NCBI GenBank assembly: GCA_031260015.1
Contig: JAIRKR010000025.1
Span: forward strand, 1-5,848
Origin: Puniceicoccales bacterium
Lineage (GTDB): Bacteria; Verrucomicrobiota; Verrucomicrobiia; Opitutales; UBA9783
Direction of reading: 5' to 3'
Length of the DNA: 5,848 bases
A program made the translations under genes and the position numbers. Every line of letters begins with the position of its first letter. Position 1 is the first letter of the stretch. Shown piece by piece: positions 1 through 5,848 of this stretch. The notes below the pieces were generated by a model, which saw only the letters and a list, made by a program, of their open reading frames with translations, did not search any database and had not been told where the DNA came from.

Positions 1-758
1 AGCAATAGTTGCTCCAAGCTCAACAAATCGGTTTTTCCCGCCAAATTCCGTACCGAATCCCTGGGTAAGCCCGCAGCCACCTGCATGCAAATTTTGTAAT
101 CGCCTTGACTCCCCAGCAGCACACACTTCGAAGACGTATACGTTTTCAGCAAATCCTCTATGAGCCTTTGCCAATAAACCACATCCCACCGCTTCCCAGG
201 CGTATTGGATGAACCACAAAAACATCCCATCGTAAATGAACCCTCATGGCTTGTATCCACAGGGATCTTCGTTGGAATCGGAACTCGAAAAATGGGTTCT
301 TGAAGCCCAAAGGTTTGAAAAAACTGATACCACAGTTCCGTCTGATGGCATTGCACGGGTAATACAGGTTTCCAGGTGTGCGTTAAAAGAGGACGACACA
401 TTCTCTTACATAGTCCGAATCTTTGGGGTGCTCCAGCGCAGAAACTTTCCAGATCGCTTCGCATCGAATTTGGAAAATTAATCCACGTTTCCGGATACTG
501 TGCCCTAAGCCGTCTGAACGCTTTAAAGTAGGCCACATATTTTCCTTGAGGCAGCATATGGATGTAATCTACCGGGAAGTGTTGCTGCAACCAAGGTGCT
601 ATAAACTTTTGTGCCACCAAGTGGATGGAAAAGTCGGGACGTGCTTTCCTCAGTGCGCACAGGATGGGATAGGTCATGATGCAATCCCCTAACCAATTGG
701 GCATGCGTATCCAAACACGTGTTTTTCGAGGCAGGTGATCCCGTTTGTAAAAATCCAT
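1..758 (-). other. waaF: GT9 heptosyltransferase (WaaF-type) domain, C-terminus cut by window edge
   Basis: This is the C-terminal module, starting at an internal ATG (758) that could also be an independent start. The N-terminal Rossmann half carries RMPNWLGD (residues 318-325 of the joined frame), the classic WaaF signature. It is followed by NSMRSDLE, GAPQRFG and LLTHTW, which match the acceptor-side pattern of heptosyltransferase II. The donor-side half begins with CGSSNTPGKRW (residues 481-491) and continues through VLLGSQGD and NLAGKTDL. WaaF adds the second L-glycero-D-manno-heptose from ADP-heptose to the LPS inner core. About 252 residues are visible; stand-alone enzymes are near 340-350, so roughly 90 residues lie beyond the edge. 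Heptose specificity is inferred from these motifs. Another GT9 sugar transferase remains possible but less likely. Confidence 0.85.
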
Positions 759-1658
759 AGTGGCCCGAAGGCAGTTACGTTTTTGGGTAATGCAGAAACG
801 TTTCGATGGCTCGCATTGCGTTTTCCAACGCCTGTGCATCCAAAGCCAATTTTCGTAAAAAGACGCATCATCTACCAATTTTTTTTCAAGCCACCGATTG
901 GCCGCAAGTGTGACGTCGAGTGCCTTCTTTTCACTGGCAATGGGTTCGATGCAAAACTCACCTCTGATAAATCCGGTTCTTCTTAGATAGATGGCAACAA
1001 CATCGGCATTGAATTTTTCAACCAAACGTCCCGGTAGGTCCGTCGAAGAGGCCAATTTTCCAAAAAACGTGGTTAAGATACCGGTATCTCCCGCCGATTG
1101 ATCGAAAAGGATACCCACAATACCGTTGTGTTTAAGAATTCTTTCCAACGGGAGGATACCTCTTTTTCGAGAAATGAGCTGTAGATTAAAACGCTCACGC
1201 GTTTGTTTTATCCAGTTTTCAAAGTATTTGTTTCGAAATGGGCGGTAGATGGCGCCTATTTCAATCTTTTGAGAAAAAATAGCCGGTAACCATGCGGTCG
1301 TCTCCATCAAATTTAAATGAGGAACCAATACGATACAGGGGCGCGGTTTTTGTAAAAAATGTTTTATCCAACTTTCTAAAGCTGGACTTAGGGTAACGTG
1401 TTGCCCGATCTTTTGTTGCGACCAGTAACTTGAAACAAGAAAAGCCCATGCGGTTTCTACCCACCGTTGGCAGTTTATTTTTGCCAAGTGTTTACGCCAA
1501 GCCGCCGTTCTTTGAGGAAAAACGTTGAATAAATTGCTCAAAATAACGCTGCGCCTTGGGGAGAACAGATAAAATAACAAATTGCCCAAAATTCTGCAAA
1601 TTTTGTACTGAATTCCTTCTGGAATAAGGTTTAGAATCGAAGTTAAAAATCGAATCAC
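1..1658 (-). CDS. LpxL-like acyltransferase / WaaF-like heptosyltransferase, continuous frame (3' end outside window)
   Basis: Reading the minus strand from GTG at 1658 to the window edge gives at least 552 residues with no stop. Residues 1-281 are a lipid A late acyltransferase (LpxL/HtrB/MsbB family). Residues from 301 on are a family 9 glycosyltransferase of the ADP-heptose:LPS heptosyltransferase II type. Both activities belong to lipid A and inner-core LPS assembly on the cytoplasmic face of the inner membrane. The start is uncertain: an in-frame TGA lies at 1683-1685, and GTG 1658 is the only usual start codon before conserved family sequence. It has no visible Shine-Dalgarno. The acyltransferase frame has no stop before the transferase, so as written this is one polypeptide. 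I cannot exclude two separate genes joined by an indel at the A-run 821-824. The domain identities are secure; the fusion is less so. Confidence 0.7.
   Translation of the reverse strand, partial: MIRFLTSILNLIPEGIQYKICRILGNLLFYLFSPRRSVILSNLFNVFPQRTAAWRKHLAKINCQRWVETAWAFLVSSYWSQQKIGQHVTLSPALESWIKHFLQKPRPCIVLVPHLNLMETTAWLPAIFSQKIEIGAIYRPFRNKYFENWIKQTRERFNLQLISRKRGILPLERILKHNGIVGILFDQSAGDTGILTTFFGKLASSTDLPGRLVEKFNADVVAIYLRRTGFIRGEFCIEPIASEKKALDVTLAANRWLEKKLVDDASFYENWLWMHRRWKTQCEPSKRFCITQKRNCLRATMDFYKRDHLPRKTRVWIRMPNWLGDCIMTYPILCALRKARPDFSIHLVAQKFIAPWLQQHFPVDYIHMLPQGKYVAYFKAFRRLRAQYPETWINFPNSMRSDLESFCAGAPQRFGLCKRMCRPLLTHTWKPVLPVQCHQTELWYQFFQTFGLQEPIFRVPIPTKIPVDTSHEGSFTMGCFCGSSNTPGKRWDVVYWQRLIEDLLKTYTSSKCVLLGSQGDYKICMQVAAGLPRDSVRNLAGKTDLLSLEQLL
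759..823 (-). other. Junction between acyltransferase and heptosyltransferase domains
   Basis: Residues 280-300 link the two domains in the frame as written. The stretch is basic, with Cys at 282, 289 and 296 (exactly seven apart), and resembles neither family. One extra A in the AAAA run at 821-824 would instead give WKNAMRAIETFLHYPKT and a TAA at 775-777, 16 bases before ATG 758. That tail looks more like a normal protein end and would give an acyltransferase of about 295 residues. I therefore read this as either an unusual linker or the site of a frameshift, natural or from sequencing. Confidence 0.5.
813..1658 (-). other. LpxL/HtrB-type lipid A acyltransferase domain
   Basis: This is the N-terminal module of the minus-strand frame, about residues 1-282. 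It begins with a hydrophobic, membrane-associating stretch (residues 1-31). The family catalytic HX4E dyad is seen as HLNLME (His114, Glu119). It is followed by YRPFRN, a DQSAG motif (Asp186) and FFGKLASST, and it closes with the hallmark WLWMHRRWK around residues 271-279. Enzymes of this family transfer an acyl chain from acyl-ACP onto a lipid A precursor. Which acyl chain and position is acylated cannot be read from sequence. The length, about 280 residues to the closing motif, is close to that of stand-alone family members of roughly 300 residues. All expected motifs are present, so the domain looks functional. Confidence 0.88.
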
Positions 1659-1738
1659 CGCTTTAGCTATGTTTGTGTGATTTCACGTTGCATCCATAAT
1701 GTTTTCACGCAGAAATCTTCTTTAAAATAACGGTGTCC

Positions 1739-1766
1739 ATTGTCATTAGATTCGAATCTACGTCAA
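1739..1766 (-). promoter_or_regulatory. Candidate sigma-70-like promoter for the LPS gene
   Basis: Read on the minus strand, TTGACG (1766-1761, five of six matches to the -35 consensus) is followed after 16 bases by GACAAT (1744-1739, four of six). It points towards the acyltransferase start at 1658 and would leave a leader of about 70 bases. The spacer is almost filled by the palindrome at 1747-1760, a common place for a repressor site. This is a match by eye only, in AT-rich DNA where such matches are frequent. Confidence 0.3.
1747..1760. repeat. Perfect 14-bp palindrome, candidate operator
   Basis: TAGATTCGAATCTA reads identically on both strands. It lies between the divergent LPS gene and rsmI, inside the spacer of a possible minus-strand promoter. 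Its two-fold symmetry suits a dimeric DNA-binding regulator. No regulator gene is visible nearby, so the role is inferred from position and symmetry alone. Confidence 0.4.
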
Positions 1767-1835
1767 GCATTTCCTTGTTTTTCACATCCATAAAAATGTT
1801 TTACACCGATGGTATTTCCCCTAATGCTAACGTAC

Positions 1836-2555
1836 ATGGATATTCTACAAGCATTATGTGAAAAGCATTGCGCACAAAAAGGGACGCTCTATGTTGTGGC
1901 AACACCCATTGGCAATTTAAGCGATTTAACGTTACGGGCCATTAACATATTGAAAACGTGCGACTGCATTGCTTGCGAAACACCCAGTATGACCCGAAAA
2001 TTACTGATGCATCTACACATAAAAGGTAAACGGTTGTTTACCTATCGAGATGCCGGAGAGGCGCAGAGTGCACAACATCTGCTGCAAAAACTGCAAAATG
2101 GACTTTCGATTGCCCTGGTGAGCGATGCGGGAACGCCCACCGTCAGTGACCCTGGATTTCGCGTGCTTCGGTTATGCCATCGTGAAAATATTCCCATTAT
2201 TCCAATTCCTGGGCCCAGTGCGGCGATCGCAAGTTTAAGTGTTTCCGGTTTTCCAAGCGATCGCTTCTTATTTTTAGGCTTCTTGCCACCCCAAAAAAGT
2301 CATAGGCAAAAGATTCTTGAATCCTACCGTTCTGAGCAAGCAACACTTATTTTATACGAATCTCCACATAGAATATTGAGCTTGTTTGAGTGCTTACAAA
2401 AGACTCTCGAACCGCAAAGAGAAATCTTTGTGGCGCGTGAGTTGACAAAACTGAATGAGGCCTTGTATCAGGGGACAATTTCTCAACTCGTTCAGACGGT
2501 TTTTACAAGTGCTCCCCGAGGTGAATACGTCGTACTCGTTTCACCTTTGTTGTAA
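1836..2555 (+). CDS. rsmI: 16S rRNA (cytidine(1402)-2'-O)-methyltransferase RsmI
   Basis: RsmI uses S-adenosylmethionine to methylate the ribose 2'-OH of C1402 in the decoding centre of 16S rRNA; it acts in the cytoplasm on the 30S subunit. The 239-residue product has the tetrapyrrole-methylase fold signatures in order: VATPIGNLSDLTLRA (21-35), SDAGTPTVSDPG (96-107), PGPSA (125-129), LGFLPP (148-152), ESPHR (175-179), ARELTK (200-205) and RGEYVV near the end. I chose ATG 1836 because it leaves about 15 residues before the conserved GTLYVVATPIGNL. ATG 1809 and 1824 are in frame and would add 9 or 4 residues. No start has a Shine-Dalgarno. The protein ends right after RGEYVVLVSPLL, so the small C-terminal helical domain of longer RsmI proteins (E. 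coli about 286 residues) is absent. The usual EDTR motif is replaced by ETPS (48-51). Identity is secure; full activity is less so. Confidence 0.93.
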   Translation: MDILQALCEKHCAQKGTLYVVATPIGNLSDLTLRAINILKTCDCIACETPSMTRKLLMHLHIKGKRLFTYRDAGEAQSAQHLLQKLQNGLSIALVSDAGTPTVSDPGFRVLRLCHRENIPIIPIPGPSAAIASLSVSGFPSDRFLFLGFLPPQKSHRQKILESYRSEQATLILYESPHRILSLFECLQKTLEPQREIFVARELTKLNEALYQGTISQLVQTVFTSAPRGEYVVLVSPLL

Positions 2556-2574
2556 GCAAACTTTCCAAATTGGT

Positions 2575-5154
2575 TTAATTTTGGTGCGTTGGCTCAAACT
2601 GTATTTGGCAAACACTGATGCCACCTGTTTGTTTTAGGATAGAAAGTTTTGCTTTCCAACGAAGAACAATTTTTTGAAGTTCTTGAAAATGAATACCTAT
2701 GTTGTAGGACTCGCTATCATTTATCTGGGCTTGAATGGTGTGATCAAGTTTAGTAGATACTAAGCCATCGCCAAGTGTAAGAAAAATTTGTTGGTTTGAA
2801 TCTTCAAAAAGTCGAATGGTAAAAGTACCCTGAAATTCACTCGGAAGAGCAGGAATACACGTATGAATAAGATTTTTCAAAACCCGTTGAAATAAAAAGG
2901 GATCCACACGTAATTTGAAGGTTTGCGATGCTTTAAAATCTATTTTTAAACTTTTACATACAAACTGTTCTTGTTCGATCACGTGTTCGATCAACGTGTT
3001 AAGATTTTCCTCATTTAATACGGGATGCCGAATGGCAATAGAATCGATGATGTGTGCGGCTTCGTTTATGCTCCTTAAAAGCAATGATTTTTCTTTGTGT
3101 GACCACGGATCCGATGAATTTCTATTAATAATCATCTTCTGAATCACGAGCGGTGCCGTTAAGTCATGCGTAATAAAACGTGCAGACATGTTTTTTACAA
3201 TACACCTGTTCCTCTTGATCCAAATTGCCAGTAGTACGGTACTAAATCCGATTATATAAAAGAGATGGAATCCGCGTATTTGAGATGGGCTTGTAAAAGG
3301 TTGTCCGGACAGAAAACAGCTAAAAGCCACTACAACAGTCATCACGATACTTAAAAATAAACTTGTTTTGAGCGAACGCTCTTCATTCAATAGATTCATG
3401 AGTAGAATGGACAATCCAAAGCTTATAAGGTGTAAGCAACCGTTTTCTGCGAAAAATATTAAGTAAATGGATGTTACGGGCAGACATAAAAATAAGGCCA
3501 AACTTTTAACAATGACGAAGTATTTTTTATAAAAATTTGGAAATTGATTGCTGAATATGAGTAAAATAGCCACACTTCCATTGATGAGTGTGAAGCCAAC
3601 TTTCATAAATGCGGGTGGCATTTGCATGAATAGTATTGGAAAGATTTGCACGGCCAGCAAAAAAATGCCTAAGAGGATATTTTGTTGCGTATTATAATCG
3701 GATTGAGATCTACATGGCCGTACTTCATTGGATAATGCTTCAAATAAACCTTCACTTTGTATGTCTTGAAAAATTTTCTGGCGTCTATCTTTGAAGTAGA
3801 AAAACGTAAAACACATAAGGTGAACCAAAAATCCAGGGAAGACACCATCTATATTTAGAATCGGTTTTAAAAAATATTGCCACAGGATAGTTACCGTTAA
3901 ACCGATAGTGATACACATAAAGCAGTGTCGTACATTAATTTTTCGGTTAAATATGCAGAAATATAAAGGGATCAGGGAAGTACTTAAAGATAAAATAGTG
4001 TATGTGACTTCAATTTCAAAAAGCACATCATACATGGATGAAAGTGATAGAACAACCAAAACACACGCCAGGCCTAACGCGTAAGTTAAACTACGTACAA
4101 TCTTCAATTTTTGTTTTTCGGAAAGATTTTTGAGTTGCGGAAACAATAGGTCGTTGGCCAGTACGATACTCGCTGCATTGAGAGAAGAATCGGCGGTAGA
4201 CATTAAAATTGCGAGGGAACCTGCCAAAATAAATCCCTTGATGCCCGTAGGCATCAAATTTTGAATAAGCGTTGGAACCGCTTGGTCGGCATTTATTAAG
4301 TTAGGGTACAAAATTTTAGCCAGAACACCAATACCTATTAAAAAAAACATGAGAAAAAAATAAAAAAGGCCAACACTTGTGAAGGCACGGATGCCTTGTC
4401 TTACCGTTCTCGTTAATAGTAAACGTTGAATAAACATAGGTGCGAGTGTAGGTAAAGAAAAGAGAAAGAATAAAGGTAAGTAGCGCCTCAATCCTTCTGG
4501 CGTAACACGCCAACATTCGGAAGGCATTGCCTGGACAAAATGTTCAAAACCACCCAATTTTTGAATACCGACCCCCAACATGAGCGGAATGGCTACGGCT
4601 AAGACGATAAATTGCAAAACATCTGTGAATGTAACGGCTTTAATACCCCCTTTCCCCGTGTAGATAAATAATATTATCGAAGATAGTAAAACGCTTTGTA
4701 CGTAAGGAATAGATGTTAATTTGTTGATAACGAGACCCATAGCTTCGATTTGTGCGAGAGAGGCCAACAACATAAGGATGAAACTAACAACTCCAACGAC
4801 GTATTTCCCCGGTAAGCCGTAACTAATTTCAAAAATATCGCCCACAGAATTACATCCATAGTATTTTTTTATTCTCGGCATAATCCCAAAAGCTATTAAC
4901 ATAAATGCAATGGGTATTCCTAACGGAGCTAAAACATGAATGATACCAATATCATAAAATCTACCCACAAAACCGATGGTTGCGCTTCCTCCAATCGCCG
5001 TGGCTGCTACGGTACAGAAGACGGCAAAATCAGAGAAGTTACGGTTACCCGTTGCGTATTCTTTGAACGATTGAATGTTATGGCCGGATGCAAATCCGAT
5101 CCATAAGGTCGCTCCTAAAAAAGCGACTATAATAGCACCATCAATCCAATGCAT
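2575..5154 (-). CDS. Sodium:solute symporter fused to a partly degenerate histidine-kinase module
   Basis: This 859-residue membrane protein has three parts. Residues 1-455 are a sodium:solute symporter (SSS/PutP family) with about 13 hydrophobic segments, including GGIKAVTFTDVLQF (169-182) and STADSSLNAAS (319-329), the latter matching the Na+-site region of this family. Residues 490-648 hold about six further hydrophobic segments of no family I recognise. Residues 650-859 resemble a histidine kinase: the H-box THDLTAPL (662-669) keeps phospho-acceptor His663, Asp664 and Pro668. The ATP-binding part is poor. The N-box reads NLIHTC (761-766) with Thr where the second Asn is expected, and DGLVS (796-800) lacks the DxGxG pattern. 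The layout recalls CbrA-type transporter-sensors. It probably senses or imports a solute across the inner membrane. The substrate and any response-regulator partner are unknown, and no regulator gene is in the window. It converges on rsmI and diverges from the aldolase gene. Confidence 0.88.
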   Translation of the reverse strand: MHWIDGAIIVAFLGATLWIGFASGHNIQSFKEYATGNRNFSDFAVFCTVAATAIGGSATIGFVGRFYDIGIIHVLAPLGIPIAFMLIAFGIMPRIKKYYGCNSVGDIFEISYGLPGKYVVGVVSFILMLLASLAQIEAMGLVINKLTSIPYVQSVLLSSIILFIYTGKGGIKAVTFTDVLQFIVLAVAIPLMLGVGIQKLGGFEHFVQAMPSECWRVTPEGLRRYLPLFFLFSLPTLAPMFIQRLLLTRTVRQGIRAFTSVGLFYFFLMFFLIGIGVLAKILYPNLINADQAVPTLIQNLMPTGIKGFILAGSLAILMSTADSSLNAASIVLANDLLFPQLKNLSEKQKLKIVRSLTYALGLACVLVVLSLSSMYDVLFEIEVTYTILSLSTSLIPLYFCIFNRKINVRHCFMCITIGLTVTILWQYFLKPILNIDGVFPGFLVHLMCFTFFYFKDRRQKIFQDIQSEGLFEALSNEVRPCRSQSDYNTQQNILLGIFLLAVQIFPILFMQMPPAFMKVGFTLINGSVAILLIFSNQFPNFYKKYFVIVKSLALFLCLPVTSIYLIFFAENGCLHLISFGLSILLMNLLNEERSLKTSLFLSIVMTVVVAFSCFLSGQPFTSPSQIRGFHLFYIIGFSTVLLAIWIKRNRCIVKNMSARFITHDLTAPLVIQKMIINRNSSDPWSHKEKSLLLRSINEAAHIIDSIAIRHPVLNEENLNTLIEHVIEQEQFVCKSLKIDFKASQTFKLRVDPFLFQRVLKNLIHTCIPALPSEFQGTFTIRLFEDSNQQIFLTLGDGLVSTKLDHTIQAQINDSESYNIGIHFQELQKIVLRWKAKLSILKQTGGISVCQIQFEPTHQN

Positions 5155-5160
5155 GAAGGG

Positions 5161-5190
5161 ATGCTACCGTTGGAAAAATTTTCAAGTCAA
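5161..5190 (-). promoter_or_regulatory. Candidate promoter of the symporter-kinase gene (leaderless geometry)
   Basis: On the minus strand, TTGACT (5190-5185, five of six) and TAGCAT (5166-5161, four of six) are separated by 18 bases. Only six bases separate the -10 box from ATG 5154, so transcription would begin at or within a base or two of the start codon. No Shine-Dalgarno precedes this ATG, which fits a leaderless message. Confidence 0.45.
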
Positions 5191-5236
5191 GAATTTTTAT
5201 TGTTAATGGAAAACCTAAATTTTTTGCATGAAAATG

Positions 5237-5265
5237 TTGTGTAAATTTAAAACTTCCGTTATACT
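5237..5265 (+). promoter_or_regulatory. Candidate promoter of the aldolase gene (leaderless geometry)
   Basis: TATACT (5260-5265, five of six) lies 17 bases after a weak -35, TTGTGT (5237-5242, three of six). Eight bases separate the -10 box from ATG 5274, which places the expected transcription start almost at the start codon. The gene has no Shine-Dalgarno. The -10 box and spacing are good; the -35 is poor. Confidence 0.45.
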
Positions 5266-5273
5266 TCATTATC

Positions 5274-5848
5274 ATGAATAAACACATTCAACGTTTCTTA
5301 GAGGAAGATAAAGGTTATTTACTGCAACACGTTTGTAAAACGGTGGCGAAAGATAAATTGCATTTACCCAATCCAAATTTTATTGATCAGATATTCATTC
5401 CGAGCGACCGTTCCAATTGCGTTTTGAATAGCTTAAGTCGCCTGCTGGGACACGGACGATTGGCCAATACGGGATACGTTTCAATTTTACCCGTCGATCA
5501 AGGAGTAGAACATTCTGCGGGTGCCAGTTTTGCACCCAATCCAGATTATTTCGATCCAGAAAACATCGTACGGTTGGCCCTAGAGGGTGGATGCAACGGA
5601 GTCGCTTCTACCTTGGGAGTCTTGTCGTGCGTTTCGCGTAAATTTGCTCACAAAATTCCTTTCATCGTAAAATTAAATCACAACGAATTGTTAACTTACC
5701 CCAATACGTTTGATCAAATTTATTTTGGACAAGTGGAACAGGCTGCAGCTATGGGAGCCATTGCTGTGGGCGCTACCATTTATTTTGGTTCCGAAGAATC
5801 CGATCGTCAAATTGAAGAAACAAGTTTAGTTTTTGAACGGGCGCACGC
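5274..5848 (+). CDS. fbaB: Class I fructose-bisphosphate aldolase, DhnA/FbaB type (3' end outside window)
   Basis: This enzyme cleaves fructose 1,6-bisphosphate to glyceraldehyde 3-phosphate and dihydroxyacetone phosphate, and can run in reverse, through a Schiff-base lysine; it is cytoplasmic. The visible 191 residues follow E. coli FbaB closely: LQHVCKT near the start, GRLANTGYVSILPVDQG (61-77), EHSAGASFAPNPDYFDP (79-95), PFIVKLNHNE (129-138), TYPNTFDQ (141-148) and GAIAVGATIYFGSEES (161-176). The conserved Asp75 of the VDQG motif is present. The Schiff-base lysine and the phosphate-binding glycines lie in the missing part, about 160 residues if the family length near 350 holds. ATG 5274 is the natural start because the N-terminus lines up with family members. 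The gene is transcribed away from the symporter-kinase gene across 119 bases. Confidence 0.95.
   Translation, partial: MNKHIQRFLEEDKGYLLQHVCKTVAKDKLHLPNPNFIDQIFIPSDRSNCVLNSLSRLLGHGRLANTGYVSILPVDQGVEHSAGASFAPNPDYFDPENIVRLALEGGCNGVASTLGVLSCVSRKFAHKIPFIVKLNHNELLTYPNTFDQIYFGQVEQAAAMGAIAVGATIYFGSEESDRQIEETSLVFERAH

Noticed and set aside
236..986. Several plus- and minus-strand open frames of 60-90 codons inside the LPS gene
   Set aside because: They lie in other frames of a region whose minus-strand frame carries continuous acyltransferase and GT9 motifs. None has family motifs of its own.
1705..1791. Minus-strand 28-codon open frame upstream of the LPS gene, starting MDVKNKEMLD
   Set aside because: It has no Shine-Dalgarno, no recognisable similarity, and overlaps the candidate promoter and palindrome. 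A frame this short is expected by chance in AT-rich DNA.
1800..1827. Possible rsmI promoter: TTTACA, 16-base spacer, TAATGC, ATG 1836 eight bases later
   Set aside because: The spacing would again fit a leaderless message, but the -10 box matches consensus at only two positions, too weak to annotate.
2556..2574. Possible shared terminator between the convergent rsmI and symporter-kinase genes
   Set aside because: The gap is 19 bases and shows only weak CCAA/TTGG symmetry, with no GC-rich stem and no clean T-run after it.
2915..3142. Plus-strand open frame of 75 codons within the kinase region
   Set aside because: It is antisense to the kinase-like module with no start signal or motif; treated as a shadow frame.
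4316..4516. Minus-strand open frame of 66 codons inside the symporter
   Set aside because: It is an alternative frame of the symporter's membrane segments, which read well in the main frame.
1..5848. tRNA, rRNA, CRISPR, insertion sequence, prophage or defence system
   Set aside because: No cloverleaf-like or repeat-spacer pattern, transposase motif or terminal inverted repeat was seen. All long stretches are explained by the four coding regions.

Overview
This window comes from a Gram-negative bacterium. The leftmost coding region makes lipopolysaccharide-assembly domains: an LpxL/HtrB-type lipid A acyltransferase and a WaaF-type ADP-heptose transferase. The DNA looks AT-rich, though I did not count it. 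None of the four main genes has a recognisable Shine-Dalgarno sequence. The phylum is not fixed by anything here. A PVC-type or host-associated lineage is a guess from the LPS domain style, the AT-rich bases and the weak translation signals.

Layout, left to right. (1) Positions 1-1658, minus strand: one uninterrupted reading frame, running off the left edge, that encodes an LpxL-like acyltransferase followed by a GT9 heptosyltransferase. It is either a true two-domain fusion or two adjacent genes joined by a small indel near 821-824. (2) Positions 1659-1835: a short divergent intergenic region holding a perfect 14-bp palindrome inside a possible minus-strand promoter. (3) Positions 1836-2555, plus strand: rsmI, the 16S rRNA C1402 2'-O-methyltransferase, with an altered EDTR motif. 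(4) Positions 2575-5154, minus strand, converging on rsmI with a 19-bp gap: an 859-residue protein joining a sodium:solute symporter, an extra block of about six membrane segments and a partly degenerate histidine-kinase module. (5) Positions 5155-5273: a divergent promoter region in which both candidate -10 boxes lie only 6-8 bases from the start codons, which suggests leaderless mRNAs. (6) Positions 5274 to the right edge, plus strand: the first 191 residues of a class I, DhnA/FbaB-type fructose-bisphosphate aldolase.

The genes do not form one pathway. They cover outer-membrane lipid A/core assembly, ribosome modification, solute-linked sensing or transport, and glycolysis or gluconeogenesis. 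The strand pattern (minus, plus, minus, plus) means every neighbour is divergent or convergent, so no operon is visible apart from the two joined LPS domains. I saw no tRNA, rRNA, CRISPR array, insertion sequence or prophage signal. The most unusual items are the LpxL-WaaF continuous frame, the symporter with a decayed kinase domain, the RsmI motif change that a pair of compensating indels would explain, and the leaderless promoter geometry.
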